Source: Dactylorhiza incarnata (Eukaryota > Streptophyta > Magnoliopsida > Asparagales > Orchidaceae). From it: a stretch of DNA of 64,000 nucleotides. The notes below the pieces were generated by a model. The model worked only from the letters and a program-made list of their open reading frames with translations. It did no database searches and was not told where the DNA came from. The stretch is taken from positions 2,232,001 to 2,296,000 of the forward strand of contig JAWHQI010000049.1 of NCBI GenBank assembly GCA_033032865.1, in the 5' to 3' direction. This document shows positions 1 to 10,547 of this stretch, piece by piece (position 1 is the stretch's first letter; each line of letters starts with the position of its first letter). The position numbers were made by a program, and so were the translations under genes.

Positions 1-88
1 AGAGCCCCACTCACTGTTGGCTCTCAACCGGGGTGTCGCACCTGGTTTGGTTCCGTTTTCCAGATCTGGGCGAACCCTTGGTGGTACA
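1..88 (-). repeat. 3' LTR of the Tat element (partial, U3 start)
   Basis: Bases 1-88 align with 32003-32090, the other end of the element. They share GGGTGTCGCACCTGG, TTGGTTCCGTTTTC and GGGCGAACCC, and end GGTGGTACA against GAGGTTGTACA. On the minus strand this is the LTR start, TGTAC. The rest of the LTR lies before the window. Confidence 0.85.
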
Positions 89-105
89 CAATCCCCGCTC
101 TTTGC
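89..105 (-). other. Polypurine tract of the Tat element
   Basis: On the minus strand this reads GCAAAGAGCGGGGATTG, directly before the LTR start TGTACCACC. The position and purine content fit plus-strand priming. Confidence 0.55.
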
Positions 106-204
106 GAGTCTTAAGGTAAACTCGCAAAGAATCATCCAACCCTCGCTCTTCGCCAGACTGATTCTAACCTGGCAGGAATATTTTGGTGGGGCCCAACCTC
201 CCTG

Positions 205-213
205 CTATAAATA
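205..213 (+). promoter_or_regulatory. TATA-like box before aORF1
   Basis: CTATAAATA lies 25 bp before the first ATG (230) and 75 bp before a second ATG (280) of the antisense ORF. This is its likely core promoter, inferred from position. Confidence 0.4.
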
Positions 214-229
214 TCGTCGATCGTAGTTG

Positions 230-1437
230 ATGGACTCCCCGCTTCCTCCTTCATCAATTCTAGCTGCTTCGTACTGTAGATGTCTGAGGATGCCAATTTC
301 CGAAGAGACCAGGGCTCGCATCAACGCGGCGCGAGACATTGAGCACGCGACCCTCGCCAAACCTGCACCTTGGGTCCTGAAGCCGTCTTCTCCAAGAATG
401 CTAAAAGCGAAATCGGTCCAACGCCAGAGTGGGAAGGAAGGATCCCTGTCCTTAGACCCATCACCCGACCTTCTGCTCGTAGACCAGGTACTTGGGTCGA
501 CAAGCTGACCCACCCCCTTTTCCTATTGATATATACCTTTTTTCTTTCAGTCCTCGCTTCTATCCGGGAACCTGACAGATGAAATTCGAGTGGACGCTCG
601 CCCTGTTACCCCTCGGGGAGGCGGCATGGAGATCCTGAACCTGGGCGTCCCCGTCCTTCATTTGTCTTCGCCTCAGCACCGTAAGCCTCCGCGCATAATT
701 CTTCGATGAACTCCCCGTACTGACTTGGTGACCTTGTCTCTCACAGAGTCTCCTCTCATAACTCCCGATGGACGAGCCGCTCCATGGATCTCGCAACTTC
801 CTCTAAAGATAAATGTCTCTGTCCTGGGGCATACCTTTCTGGACCACGCAAATCCTGAGAATTCGCTTCTAGGCATGGTCCAGGGTGAGGGCCCCGCACT
901 TCGCCTCTCGGGCTTAGGTAAATCGGTGATCTTGCCCCATGGAACTCCCGTCCAGGGGCGGCCCATCTCTTATTGCGCACATCAGGGTAAGGCGACCCCA
1001 ACTTGCCCGATTGGCCCCAACCGGTCAGCTATCAATCTCTCTCTTCTTTCTGCTGACCTCTCCCTCTGGCAGGCCTTCCCGAGAGTTCCAGAGACTTTGA
1101 CTTGGGGGAGGAGGAGTTGTCGCCCCTTTCTTTGCTGGAGGAGATTGATGCCTTCCTCGACAACCCGCTAGATCTGATGATGATGAAAAGGCGAACCTCA
1201 AAGCTTTTCCAGAAACATGGGCGGATGCTGCAAAACCTGTAAAACTAGGTGAAGAAAGACAGGGAGGCGGCTGAGGAGCAGATCGCCTCGCTGGGGGATG
1301 AATGTGCTCGGCTCCAAGCTGAACTGCTATAAGATCCTCGTGAGGAGGTTACTTCTCTGGGGGTGCACCTCACGCGAGTGATAGACCATGATCGCTTGAT
1401 TCAGCACGAGGCTCGCGCCGCCCAAGCGTATCATTAA
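230..1437 (+). pseudogene. aORF1: antisense ORF of the Tat element, intron-containing, degenerate
   Basis: This is a coding-like stretch on the strand opposite to pol, between the 3' LTR and the inserted pol-less element. Candidate GT-AG introns at 487-550, 681-746 and 987-1072 separate open segments. The second segment reads EIRVDARPVTPRGGGMEI, the third (from 747) contains INVSVLGHTFLDHANPENS. The fourth is rich in Glu, Lys and Arg (KKDREAAEEQIASLGDE), suggesting a coiled coil, and ends at a TAA at 1435. The first segment is open in two competing frames and I could not choose between them. The fourth contains two stops near 1240. Antisense ORFs at this location are known in Tat elements; their function is unknown. 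The introns shown are short for plants, so the exon model is tentative. Confidence 0.5.
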
Positions 1438-1565
1438 CCTAGGAGACCGCCTAGCTCGTGGGTGCAAGGATGAGGCCGATGGAAATGGATCCAATACTGA
1501 CCCCCCACCCCCTGCACTCGCGTCCCTTCTCTACACAATAATTTCCTTTCTTGTTTTGTTATATC

Positions 1566-3172
1566 TGATGCGATGATTCGGCAAGTGCACCGGTCGCACA
1601 AGTAATAATAATGGGGAAAATCCCCGAGTGTCGGTCTCTTGAGGAACACAGTAAGGTGGAGTTAGGTTTCGAGGAAGGACTTGAGATCGAAGTCCAGCGA
1701 TAGGTGGAGTGCGGACGAAAGGGATTTGGTTTGTGAAAAATAAAGAGAAAATACTACGACTACTCCTATGCAATGCCGCTATGCAATGCTTCTCTTGGCG
1801 GGATAGAGACTAGGCAGGCCTTGAGCGCGCTGCACCGCAAGGGCGGATGGACGAGTAGGCAAACGGATTGAACTATGCAGGCCTTGAGCGCGCTGCTTCG
1901 TTAGGCGGGATGGAATACGGGCCGCGATGCCACGCTTCGGTAGGCGGATGGACGAGTAGGCTAACGGATTGAGGGTCGCAAGCACCTCTTCGACAAGCAC
2001 GCCACTAGCAATTGCTAGTGCGGCACCGGACACGGTGGTGGAGTGGAAAATGGATGGGGGCGCACCTCATTAACACATATGAACTAAATAATTCCATAAA
2101 CATGAAATAAACAATAATACACATAGTTCATAGCATTCATCATCTAAATATAGAGATTACAAACAACTACAACCACACAAGTAGAAGAAAAAGGCAAGAG
2201 ATACGACCGAATCCGGAGTCTCGTTGTAGATTCACGGTAGGAATCGTTGGGTTGTCAATCCACGTCCTAGCTCGGTCCCAACTGCGTCCGGGGTAGAGGA
2301 GGGCTGTCACACCTCCCAATGGACCCGTCTTCTCCAGCGATTTACAATCCGGCCACGTCTGATGCGAGGAACTCCTTGCTTGGCGATGAAGATGAGTGGA
2401 ATCTCCTCCTTGAAGCTCTTGGATGATGGAGGAGGCCTAGGGGGGGCGGAGAACCAGCGAAAGGGGGCGAAACAGCGGAGCTCGGCGAGAAAACGACGGA
2501 TTCCCGACCTAAATCACGAGCAGCGGAATTTATAGGCGCTGGAATAAACAGTGCGCACGGTCATTGGCGCACGACCAGTGGTCGTGCGCACTAGAATCCT
2601 GTGATCGTGCGCTCTGCCTCGACGGAGCCTGCAAAGACAGAAATTATAAAATAAAATGTTCGCACGACCAGTGGCGCACGACCGGTGGTCGTGCGCACTA
2701 TCGTAGGTGGTCGTGCGCACTGATTGAAACAGAACTCAAGAAATTGATGATAAGTGTGCACGAACAGTGGCGCACGACCGGTGGTCGTGCGCACTAGCGT
2801 AGATGGTCGTGCGCACTGCACCAAACAGAACTCATAAAAAAGGGTTAAGTGCACACGATTAGTGGCGCACGACCAGTGGTCGTGCGCAATAGAACCGGTG
2901 ATCGTGCGCAGTGTTCCTGTGCAGAATTGCTCCGGAAACACCTGCACGACACCTGTTCCAGCGTACGACACCAGTCTAGCCACTGAAAGTGGGACTTAAC
3001 ATCGCAAGAAAACTAATAACAAAGAAAGATACGAAATAACACCAAAATGGGCCTAGAAGTGCACATAGCAAGTGATAACAAATATAAGCTAAAACAAGGC
3101 TAAAGTGCAGTGGAATGACTAGATAAACGGCCCAGATGAGTCCATATATGTGTATATAATCGGGACTCATCA
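1566..3172 (-). repeat. 3' LTR of the pol-less element
   Basis: It runs from TGATGCG to CTCATCA and matches 6384-7989 along its whole length. It holds a minus-strand TATA-like CCTATAAATT (about 2527-2537) with the palindrome array immediately upstream of it in transcription sense. Confidence 0.92.
2551..2914. repeat. Array of four palindromic repeat units in the LTR
   Basis: Four units each contain GCGCACGACC, a 3-base spacer (AGT or GGT) and GGTCGTGCGC, starting at 2567, 2674, 2770 and 2865 (spacing 107, 96 and 95). Each is flanked by half-sites such as GTGGTCGTGCGCACT and GTGATCGTGCGC. Read on the minus strand, the array covers roughly 30-380 bp upstream of the LTR TATA box. This is what one expects of a promoter-proximal control region, but no factor is known to me. 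A 130-aa minus-strand frame through the array is a by-product of the repeats. Confidence 0.85.
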
Positions 3173-3185
3173 CACCCCCAGACTT
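3173..3185 (-). other. Polypurine tract of the pol-less element
   Basis: Minus-strand AAGTCTGGGGGTG abuts the 3' LTR start TGATGAG. The identical 13-mer recurs at 3696-3708, and a 12/13 match lies at 4618-4630, both on the same strand inside the element. Confidence 0.75.
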
Positions 3186-4931
3186 ACCTGTTTGCGCGTC
3201 CCGAGCAAACAAATTCCATGCGAACGGGGAAAGAAAAGTAGATGGCTTAAAACTACAATACAGAGTACCATGCGAAGTCGCATGCTCGCGTGCATAAGAA
3301 GAATAGTAGAGAAGATTTCTGATTATATAAACAGTTTATATATTTCTAAAAGAGTAAAAGCATATTACAACTACTCAAAATGGTGAACTACGGTGAATCG
3401 TTCGGTCATGCATACGGAGAAAGTAAACTAAACGCTGAGATGAGCATTGCTCAAGATTGGGGTGCCGGATAAACTCCACCGAAATCCATTGGTGTCGGTG
3501 ACCATAGGCTTGCCCGGACACATTCTCTCCACGACACTAGATTGGTTCATAGCGCGAGTCGGTAGGACTTTAGGTTAGAGATGGGGCTTGGGTTACGGTG
3601 AGGTAAACAATGATAAACAAAATGGCTTAAACACATAACCCAAATGAGCTTTAAAAATATCTACCCGCGCACCAAAATCGAATGCAAGTGCACCACACCC
3701 CCAGACTTGGACTTTTGCAACATAGGTGTGTGCACCGCCTACTCCCAATACATAATATTTCTACATGATTTTTCAATAAAACTCATTTTTCTTTCTTCTC
3801 TTTTTTTTTTCATTTTTCTTTCTATCTTTCTTTTTCTTGTCTTTTTTTTTTTCTTTCAGCAAAATTTTCAAATGAGCACATCCACAGATTCACAGAATAG
3901 ACACCATAATCAACACCCTCCCCCCCCCCCCCCCCCCCCCCCCAAAATGTAAATGAGACTACAACTAAAGCTCAGATTTGGGTGTGCGACTAGGCTAGGC
4001 TTTTAGGCTTTGGTGAGATAAATGTGGAGCTGAATCAAGAAAAGGGTAGGCACAAAGGGGCTAGCAAGGGTAGACGATAGGCATGAAATAAAAAGTTCAA
4101 CCGGGCCAAAATAATGTACTACGTCATTCTCACGCACTAGAACTATCCTATGCCAATGCTTCAAGAATCGCTTGGGGCAAGTTCTAGCCACCGAGAAAGA
4201 TTCTCCTTTCTCCCGACTCAAGCAATACGAGTCTAGCGATCGTTTACACACATCCCTACGCTACCGTTTGATTCCACCAGATTCACCATTTGAGTAGAGT
4301 AAACAACATTTACACTAATAGAAAAAGATAAAACCATAAATATAAAAAGAAGTCTAATCTACACAAATTTCTATGCAACCGAGCACTCGACTAGGAGCAC
4401 TACGGGAGTCAACATTTTACTCTGCTACATAGTCCTAAGCCATCACCTAGATTTTCCCACATAAGCAGAAGAATTAAATTCACTACAGAGCTTGCATACA
4501 GATGAGTACGCGCTCAAGTGGATGCTGTGGTGTGCAATGAAAATAAATAAAACATTTTAAATGAAATCTTCTAGTATGCAGTGCAATAGTGCACGTGAGC
4601 GGGTAAACAAAACTACTCTCCCCCAGACTTAAACTAAACAATCCGCATAATATATGACATGAAAATCAACAAAGGCTAGGGGAAGAGAGTACCCAATGCT
4701 CAGCAAGTGAGCATACCAGAAGATTGGCGTTTAAACCAAGACTAAGCTGCAGCATCCGCCATCCAGAAGAAGATACCTGCAGGGGTCAGCTCCGCAAAAA
4801 GAAAATAGAAAACTGAAATAAAGTGCAATTAACTAAATAAAATTAGCAAAGAAATGAGAATGCAAGAAAAATTAAGATAACTACTGGGGTTATTGTCCTC
4901 CCAGCACGACTTATTCTAAATTAAAACGGTT
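3186..4931. other. Non-coding interior of the pol-less element
   Basis: I find no convincing coding frame here. The stretch is AT-rich with pyrimidine-rich tracts (3780-3860), a run of 24 C (3920-3943) and two extra PPT-like motifs (3696-3708, 4618-4630). The plus-strand frame at 3644-3952 translates a low-complexity tract and is not a gene. This is where pol would lie in an autonomous relative. Confidence 0.6.
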
Positions 4932-6169
4932 CTAGCTAATGGGCCTATGAAAAAGAAAATGCACAGGTAACTGCTCCATTATCGGTTTCGGTAGCTGGTA
5001 CCGATACGGAGATAAGGCAGTCACCCCTTTACCTAAATAATAATACCTGCTCCTCACAGGTAGAGGGAAAAGAAAGTAAGAAGAGGAGGAGGCCTGGTCC
5101 TCACTCATCTCGCCAAAACTATCCTTGCCCAGCAAGGTATCGCCCACAGCAGGTCCGCAGGAGGAGAAGGCAACGAGTGGAGCTTCCTCTACGGAGGGAG
5201 GATCAACCTCCTCACAAGAGAGGATGCTCTCATCATTGACTTGAGCAAAGAGCTCCAAGTCCTCCTGGGATACCTGTGAAGACTCAACCTGCACAGGCTC
5301 GGATGATAAAGGGGATCAAGAAATAAAAAAGACGAAGAACATAAATAAACATCAATCGGGGGAGTGATCCCGGTCTCACTCCCATCAGGTTGGGGAAGTA
5401 AAAAAATGTTTGCATTGTCATCAATGCTACAAGATTCGGCGGGATCAACGGTGGCCAAGCTTAGGATTTGGACTTCCTCCACCGGTGCTGAGGAAAAGTC
5501 CTCTTCACCTAGAAGGTTGTCCTCCTCCATAGGAGTAGGCACAAAACTAAGATCAACCACCTCATCCTGCGACACATCATCAACAATGTCGTCGGAGACG
5601 AGTATAGTATGCACAACAGGGAGAGGAATAGTGCTCGGATAAAAGTCGAGCACCGATTCCTCACAAAGAATCGAATCCACTAGGGGTGGTGGATGCACCG
5701 GGAGAATAGGCTCAGCAATGTCGGTGCCCAGATCAGCCACACATCCAGTGACCGTGTCCATGCCATACCCTTCAATATGTGAAGGTGACAAAGACACATA
5801 ACCGGATGTTGAAGGTGTGCCGCCAGAGTTAGGATTCGGGATGATCCGGATATCCGGCTCGTCATCCTCATCCATTTGGCGAAGATAAGAAACACAATCC
5901 TTCAGGGCATGATCTGTGCTCCGACAAAACTGGCACTGCCTAGCAGGCTTCTTTGGCACAGCGGGTGCTGAAGCCGAAAAGAAGTATGACGGTAAAGGCT
6001 CAGCAGAGTAGCCATAAGACTTATGCGCACCATATGGAGTACCAGACGAAGTCGGTGCTCCATATGCTGGGCTATAAGAATTATGCCTACTATTCTCCGT
6101 AGCGCATTCATCACTAGAGTGAGAGGTATCTCTACACCAATGGCAACGGATATTAAGATGTGCCCACAT
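4932..6169 (-). pseudogene. Gag-like ORF with two zinc knuckles and an acidic tail
   Basis: The upstream frame (5189-6169, 326 aa) starts with a zinc knuckle, CHWCRDTSHSSDEC (residues 9-22). After a Tyr/Ser/Pro-rich stretch comes a second, CQFCRSTDHALKDC (about residues 79-92). Both fit CX2CX4HX4C, the nucleic-acid-binding motif of gag nucleocapsids. A long acidic region follows (EEDN, EEDF, VEEVQ). Acidity then continues in another frame (4932-5294, starting MQVESSQVSQEDLELFAQV), so I infer one frameshift near 5260 in a single ORF. No capsid domain is visible upstream of the first knuckle, so the N-terminal part of gag is missing or unrecognisable. It probably bound element RNA for packaging. 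The lineage is unclear; Athila/Tat relatives use the same PBS type. Confidence 0.6.
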
Positions 6170-6360
6170 AGTGTAAAAATAAAATGATTCTCAATAAAAA
6201 CGCTACTGCACAATACTACACCTAACAATGACTACTAAAGCAACCTAAAATAAAACAGGAAAATAGAATACGAAGAAATAAAAACAGAGAAATGCAATTT
6301 ACAAATGGAAGGGCTTCTCCCTCAGGTTCTCCCTCTCCAGAAAACTCACACGACTGTATT

Positions 6361-6377
6361 CCCCGGCAACGGCGCCA
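6361..6377 (-). other. Primer binding site of the pol-less element
   Basis: Minus-strand TGGCGCCGTTGCCGGGG lies 6 bp inside the 5' LTR (which ends at 6384). This PBS is widespread in plant gypsy elements and is usually assigned to tRNA-Asp; I give the tRNA identity from general knowledge. It fixes the element's orientation. Confidence 0.85.
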
Positions 6378-6383
6378 AAAACT

Positions 6384-7989
6384 TGATGCGATGATTCGGC
6401 AAGTGCACCGGTCGCGCAAGTAATAATAATGGGGAAAATCCCCGAGTGTCGGTCTCTTGAGGAACACAGTAAGGTGGAGTTAGGTTTCGAGGAAGGACTT
6501 GAGATCGAAGTCCAGCGATAGGTGGAGTGCGGACGAAAGGGATTTGGTTTGTGAAAAATAAAGAGAAAATACTACGACTACTCCTATGCAATGCCGTTAT
6601 GCAATGCTTCGCTTGGCGGGATGGAGACTAGGCAGGCCTTGAGCGCGCTGCGCCGCAAGGGCGGATGGACGAGTAGGCAAACGGATCGAACTATGCAGGC
6701 CTTGAGCGCGCTGCTTCGTTAGGCGGGATGGAATACGGGCCGCGATGCCACGCTTCGGTAGGCGGATGGACGAGTAGGCTAACGGATTGAGGGTCGCAAG
6801 CACCTCTTCGACAAGCACGCCACTAGCAATTGCTAGTGCGGCACCGGACACGGTGGTGGAGTGGAAAATGGATGGGGGCGCACCTCATTAACACATATGA
6901 ACTAAATAATTCCATAAACATGAAATAAACAATAATACACATAGTTCATAGCATTCATCATCTAAATATAGAGATTACAAACAACTACAACCACACAAGT
7001 AGAAGAAAAAGGCAAGAGATACGACCGAATCCGGAGTCTCGTTGTAGATTCACGGTAGGAATCGTTGGGTTGTCAATCCACGTCCTAGCTCGGTCCCAAC
7101 TGCGTCCGGGGTAGAGGAGGGCTGTCACACCTCCCAATGGACCCGTCTTCTCCAGCGATTTACAATCCGGCCACGTCTGATGCGAGGAACTCCTTGCTTG
7201 GCGATGAAGATGAGTGGAATCTCCTCCTTGAAGCTCTTTGATGATGGAGGAGGCCTAGGGGGGCGGAGAACCAGCGAAAGGGGGTGAAATGGCGGAGCTC
7301 GGCGAGAAAACAGCGGATTCCCGACCTAAATCGCGAGCAGCGGAATTTATAGGTGCTGGAATAAACAGTGCGCACGGTCATTGGCGCACGACCAGTGGTC
7401 ATGCGCACTAGAATCCTGTGATCGTGCGCTCTGCCTGGACGGAGCCTGCAAAGACAGAAATTATAAAATAAAATGTTCGCACGACCAGTGGCGCACGACC
7501 GGTGGTCGTGCGCACTATCGTAGGTGGTCGTGCGCACTGATTGAAACAGAACTCAAGAAATTGATGATAAGTGCGCACGAACAGTGGCGCACGACCGGTG
7601 GTCGTGCGCACTAGCGTAGATGGTCGTGCGCACTGCACCAAACAGAACTCATAAAAAAGGGTTAAGTGCACACGATTAGTGGCGCACGACCAGTGGTCGT
7701 GCGCAATAGAACCGGTGATCGTGCGCAGTGTTCCTGTGCAGAATTGCACCGGAAACACCTGCACGACACCTGTTCCAGCGTACGACACCAGTCTAGCCAC
7801 TGAAAGTGGGACTTAACATCGCAAGAAAACTAATAACAAAGAAAGATACGAAATAACACCAAAATGGGCCTAGAAGTGCACATAGCAAGTGATAACAAAT
7901 ATAAGCTAAAACAAGGCTAAAGTGCAGTGGAATGACTAGATAAATGGCCCAGATGAGTCCATATATGTGTATATAATCGGGACTCATCA
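6384..7989 (-). repeat. 5' LTR of the pol-less element
   Basis: It is the full-length partner of 1566-3172, TGATGCG to CTCATCA. The palindrome array recurs at about 7368-7733 and the minus-strand TATA-like CCTATAAATT lies at about 7344-7354. This is the copy that would drive transcription leftward. Confidence 0.92.
7368..7733. repeat. Palindrome array, second LTR copy
   Basis: It has the same four-unit layout as 2551-2914, with the first GCGCACGACC core at 7384. The first right arm is mutated here (GGTCATGCGC); the other three units are intact. Confidence 0.85.
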
Positions 7990-7994
7990 ATATC

Positions 7995-8531
7995 TGGATG
8001 ATTTATGCCCTATTGTGGCGATCCGAACACTTCTCGCCGGCCCTTGCGAGCTGTTCTTATTTGTATTTGTTTTTTTAGTAATTCTGCATCGTATTTGCCT
8101 TTTGTTTTTATTCCTATTTATGCTGCTCTTGTCGCGCCTATGTATTCACCTAGCTGACTATATACGCTTCATAATTAGTCCTTCTCTGCTTATTATCATT
8201 TGAGCACGTAACCCGCAAGGGCTCACCTAACCTGCATGGGCACGCCCCCCATTACTCGCAGCGTTGTTTTTATTGTTTGCGAGTCAATATTTCTAGGTTG
8301 TCACAAGCGACTCTGAGAGAGGGGGCTCTCATTTCGAGGTACATCATAACGGGCTTTTGGTAACCGCACCATCTAGCGCTTCGATTACTCCCCACTGCCT
8401 TGGTTTTTCTATAAATAGGGCTGGCATTTATGGCTAACTACCGCTCTGATCGTCTTCTCCCTTCTCCTTCCTACCCCCTCGCTCTCGCCACCTTCTCTCT
8501 TTGTGCTCGCCTCTCTCTTTGCAGGAAAACC
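7995..8531 (+). promoter_or_regulatory. Upstream region and TATA box of aORF2
   Basis: After the target duplication at 7990-7994, Tat sequence resumes with no open frame. CTATAAATAGGG at 8409-8418 is a good plant TATA box, 114 bp before the ATG at 8532. A pyrimidine-rich leader (CTTCTCCC, CTCTCTTT) lies between. I infer a promoter for the antisense gene, transcribed opposite to the retrotransposon RNA. Confidence 0.5.
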
Positions 8532-10547
8532 ATGGGTGGCGATAATGCGGACACCGAAGCCCGGGCTAAGTGTGCAGAGACTTTTCACTAGCACATTTTC
8601 CTGAACTGCTTGCACACGGAGAACGAGCATCACTTGGTTGTGGCGAACAATATTTCGACAGGATTTGTCGCCCGGCTACCTACGGACGAGGATGCGATCA
8701 ACTTTACCTTCGCAGATGAGCTCGCCATCCTAGTGGCTCATTTTGAGGCAGGATTGCGATTGCCCTTCTGGCTGGAGATTAGCCATGTACTCGCTCCTCC
8801 CTTTCACTTTCCCATTGCTTACTCGCGTGAAGTTCTCATTTAACCATTTGTTGCGAACCCCTCAGATACTCAAATATTTTGGCATGATCCCAGGTCAGCT
8901 GACTCCCAATGCCATTGCTATGATGGTATCCTTCGCGTGAAGTTCTCATTTAACCTTCGCGTGCTACTTGCAAATTATTTTCTTTCAGGGCGAACAAGGA
9001 CAGGACTGCTTTTTCCGCGAGCAGCCATGCCAAAGTCAAGGAGACGATAAACAAGAGCCATTAATGGCCCCAAAAATTCGTCATCGTGAAGGGTCCATTC
9101 GACAACGTGCCCTTCTCGCCCATCCAACGATCCAAAGCCACCTACTTCCCCCCCCCCCCCCCCCACCCCCCACCCCCCCTCCCCGACGCTCGACGGCCAT
9201 GAGGCTGATCTCTTTAAGCACATGTCGACCAACTTCGAGGTATTTTACCTCAGGAGAAACGTCGACTCGCTTCTCCCCGTGCCGCCAGGAGCAGGTTTGG
9301 CTCGTGATCTCTTCGCTAATTATCGCATTGCTTCTCCTTTTTCAAACTCAGATTGCTTCTTTCTCGCAGGAGAGCGGGATCTCCCTCTCAACCCCTCTCA
9401 TGCGAAGGTGGGGCATATCCCGCCTGCCCTTCAGCTTACCACTTCTGCCGCCGAGCTCTGCCGAGAGCCTGCCCCTACTTTGACCCCGTCCTCTCTTAAG
9501 CGGCCCGCTCCTGCGAGCCGCGGGTCAATGTCTCTACCTCCCCCTCCAAAGAAGCCGAAGACGCTTCCTCCGACTAAGGGGAAGGGGGTCCTCAAGGTAC
9601 CATCTGGGGGAGGTCGCCCAGTGACCCGGCCCAAGGAGAAAGTGCCCAGCGAGCCCTCTACGGTGGTGGCCAGAACCTCGAAGGTGCCTACTCTGATACG
9701 CCACCGGAACTATGGATTAGTGATCAAGCATTTGGACGAGGCCGGCGCGCCTCTGCTGGTCTGGGACAAGGAGACCAACCGGGCCTCGATATCGACTCTC
9801 CTTCCCTCCTGGGTGGAGGAGGATACGATTGGTGGCGACGCTTTCGCCCTGTCCTTCGGCCTCTACGGGCAGGAGGACACGAAGGTTTTCAACTCGATGA
9901 CCTCTCGGGTACTCGCTCATGAGAGCGCGTGGTCCCAACTCCACTCTCTAGAGCTCGCTCACATGATGGGTCGGCGTAACTTCCAGTTGGAGAGGAACTC
10001 GGAGGAGCTCACGCGCGAGCTGAAGATCGCCGCGAAGGAGATCGCACGCCTGGGGGAGGAGAAGAGCTCTGAGGCTCTTCGGGAAGCGTTGAAGGCTACG
10101 ACCGAGGAGGTGGCCGGCCTAAAAGAAAAACTTGACGTCTCGGACAGTCTCGTCGCTAGCCTCCAGGGTGGGATGGTGAGTTTTTTGATCATTCGCCTAC
10201 CCTTTCTTTTCCTTCCATACTCGCGCCAAATTCTTTTTCTTGCAGGATGCTGAGACTGCCAACGAGCTCCTTACTCTTAGCACCGCCATGGCGAAGCAAG
10301 TAGAAGGGTTAAAAGCCCTGAACTGCCCAGTCCCAGGTCTCTGAAGGCCAAGCAACTGAAGCATAAGACAGAGATGTGAGAGGGAGTGCTTAATGCCACG
10401 ACGTTCGCCTTCCGCACCCTCAAGCGGTCTGGCCTGCTCACGGTGGAGCCGGCGGAGCTCACCTTGGAGGACTTGATCCCGGAGATTTTCCTGCCTACCA
10501 CACCCTCCGAGAGGAGCGAGGGTGAGCAATCCGCGGATGAGTCATGA
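8532..10547 (+). pseudogene. aORF2: antisense Tat ORF with gypsy-type transposase-like domain
   Basis: The product begins MGGDNADTEARAKCAETF. Next come FADELAILVAHFEAGLRLPF and ILKYFGMIPGQLTPNAIAMM (about 8710-8930), which closely resemble the Pfam family called 'putative gypsy type transposon' (PF04195). Further segments read AKVKETINKS and WPQKFVIVKGPFDNVPF, then a Pro/Lys-rich linker with a possible nuclear signal (KRPAPASRG, PPKKPKTLPP). A Glu-rich coiled coil (about 9990-10180) follows, and the end is ESADES-like before TGA at 10545. Likely introns have acceptors at 8988, 9369 and 10245 (TTTCTTGCAG) and a donor GTGAGT at 10176. Damage includes a stop in exon 1 (near 8588), a frameshift near 8840 and a stop at about 9062. 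Antisense ORFs with this domain are known from Tat elements; function unknown. Confidence 0.68.
9147..9184. repeat. C-rich low-complexity tract in aORF2
   Basis: A long C run interrupted by single A and T bases would encode a Pro/His-rich stretch of aORF2. Length errors are likely here, so the frame across it is unreliable. Confidence 0.7.

Larger units (their letters stand above)
1566..7989 (-). mobile_element. Non-autonomous LTR retrotransposon without pol (LARD-like)
   Basis: Two nearly identical 1.6-kb LTRs (1566-3172 and 6384-7989) begin TGATGCGATG and end GGACTCATCA. The 5-bp target duplication ATATC lies at 1561-1565 and 7990-7994. PBS, PPT and the internal ORF all read on the minus strand, so the right LTR is the 5' LTR. 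The 3.2-kb interior has a gag-like ORF with two zinc knuckles but no protease, RT or integrase. It would need enzymes from another element. I counted about six differences in the first 320 bp of the LTRs, which suggests one of the younger insertions here. It sits in the antisense-ORF region of the Tat element. Confidence 0.92.

Noticed and set aside
2591..2983. 130-aa minus-strand frame conserved in both LTRs of the pol-less element (also 7408-7800)
   Set aside because: It is made by the palindrome array, with the same short words repeated in frame. It is conserved only because the two LTRs are copies of each other.
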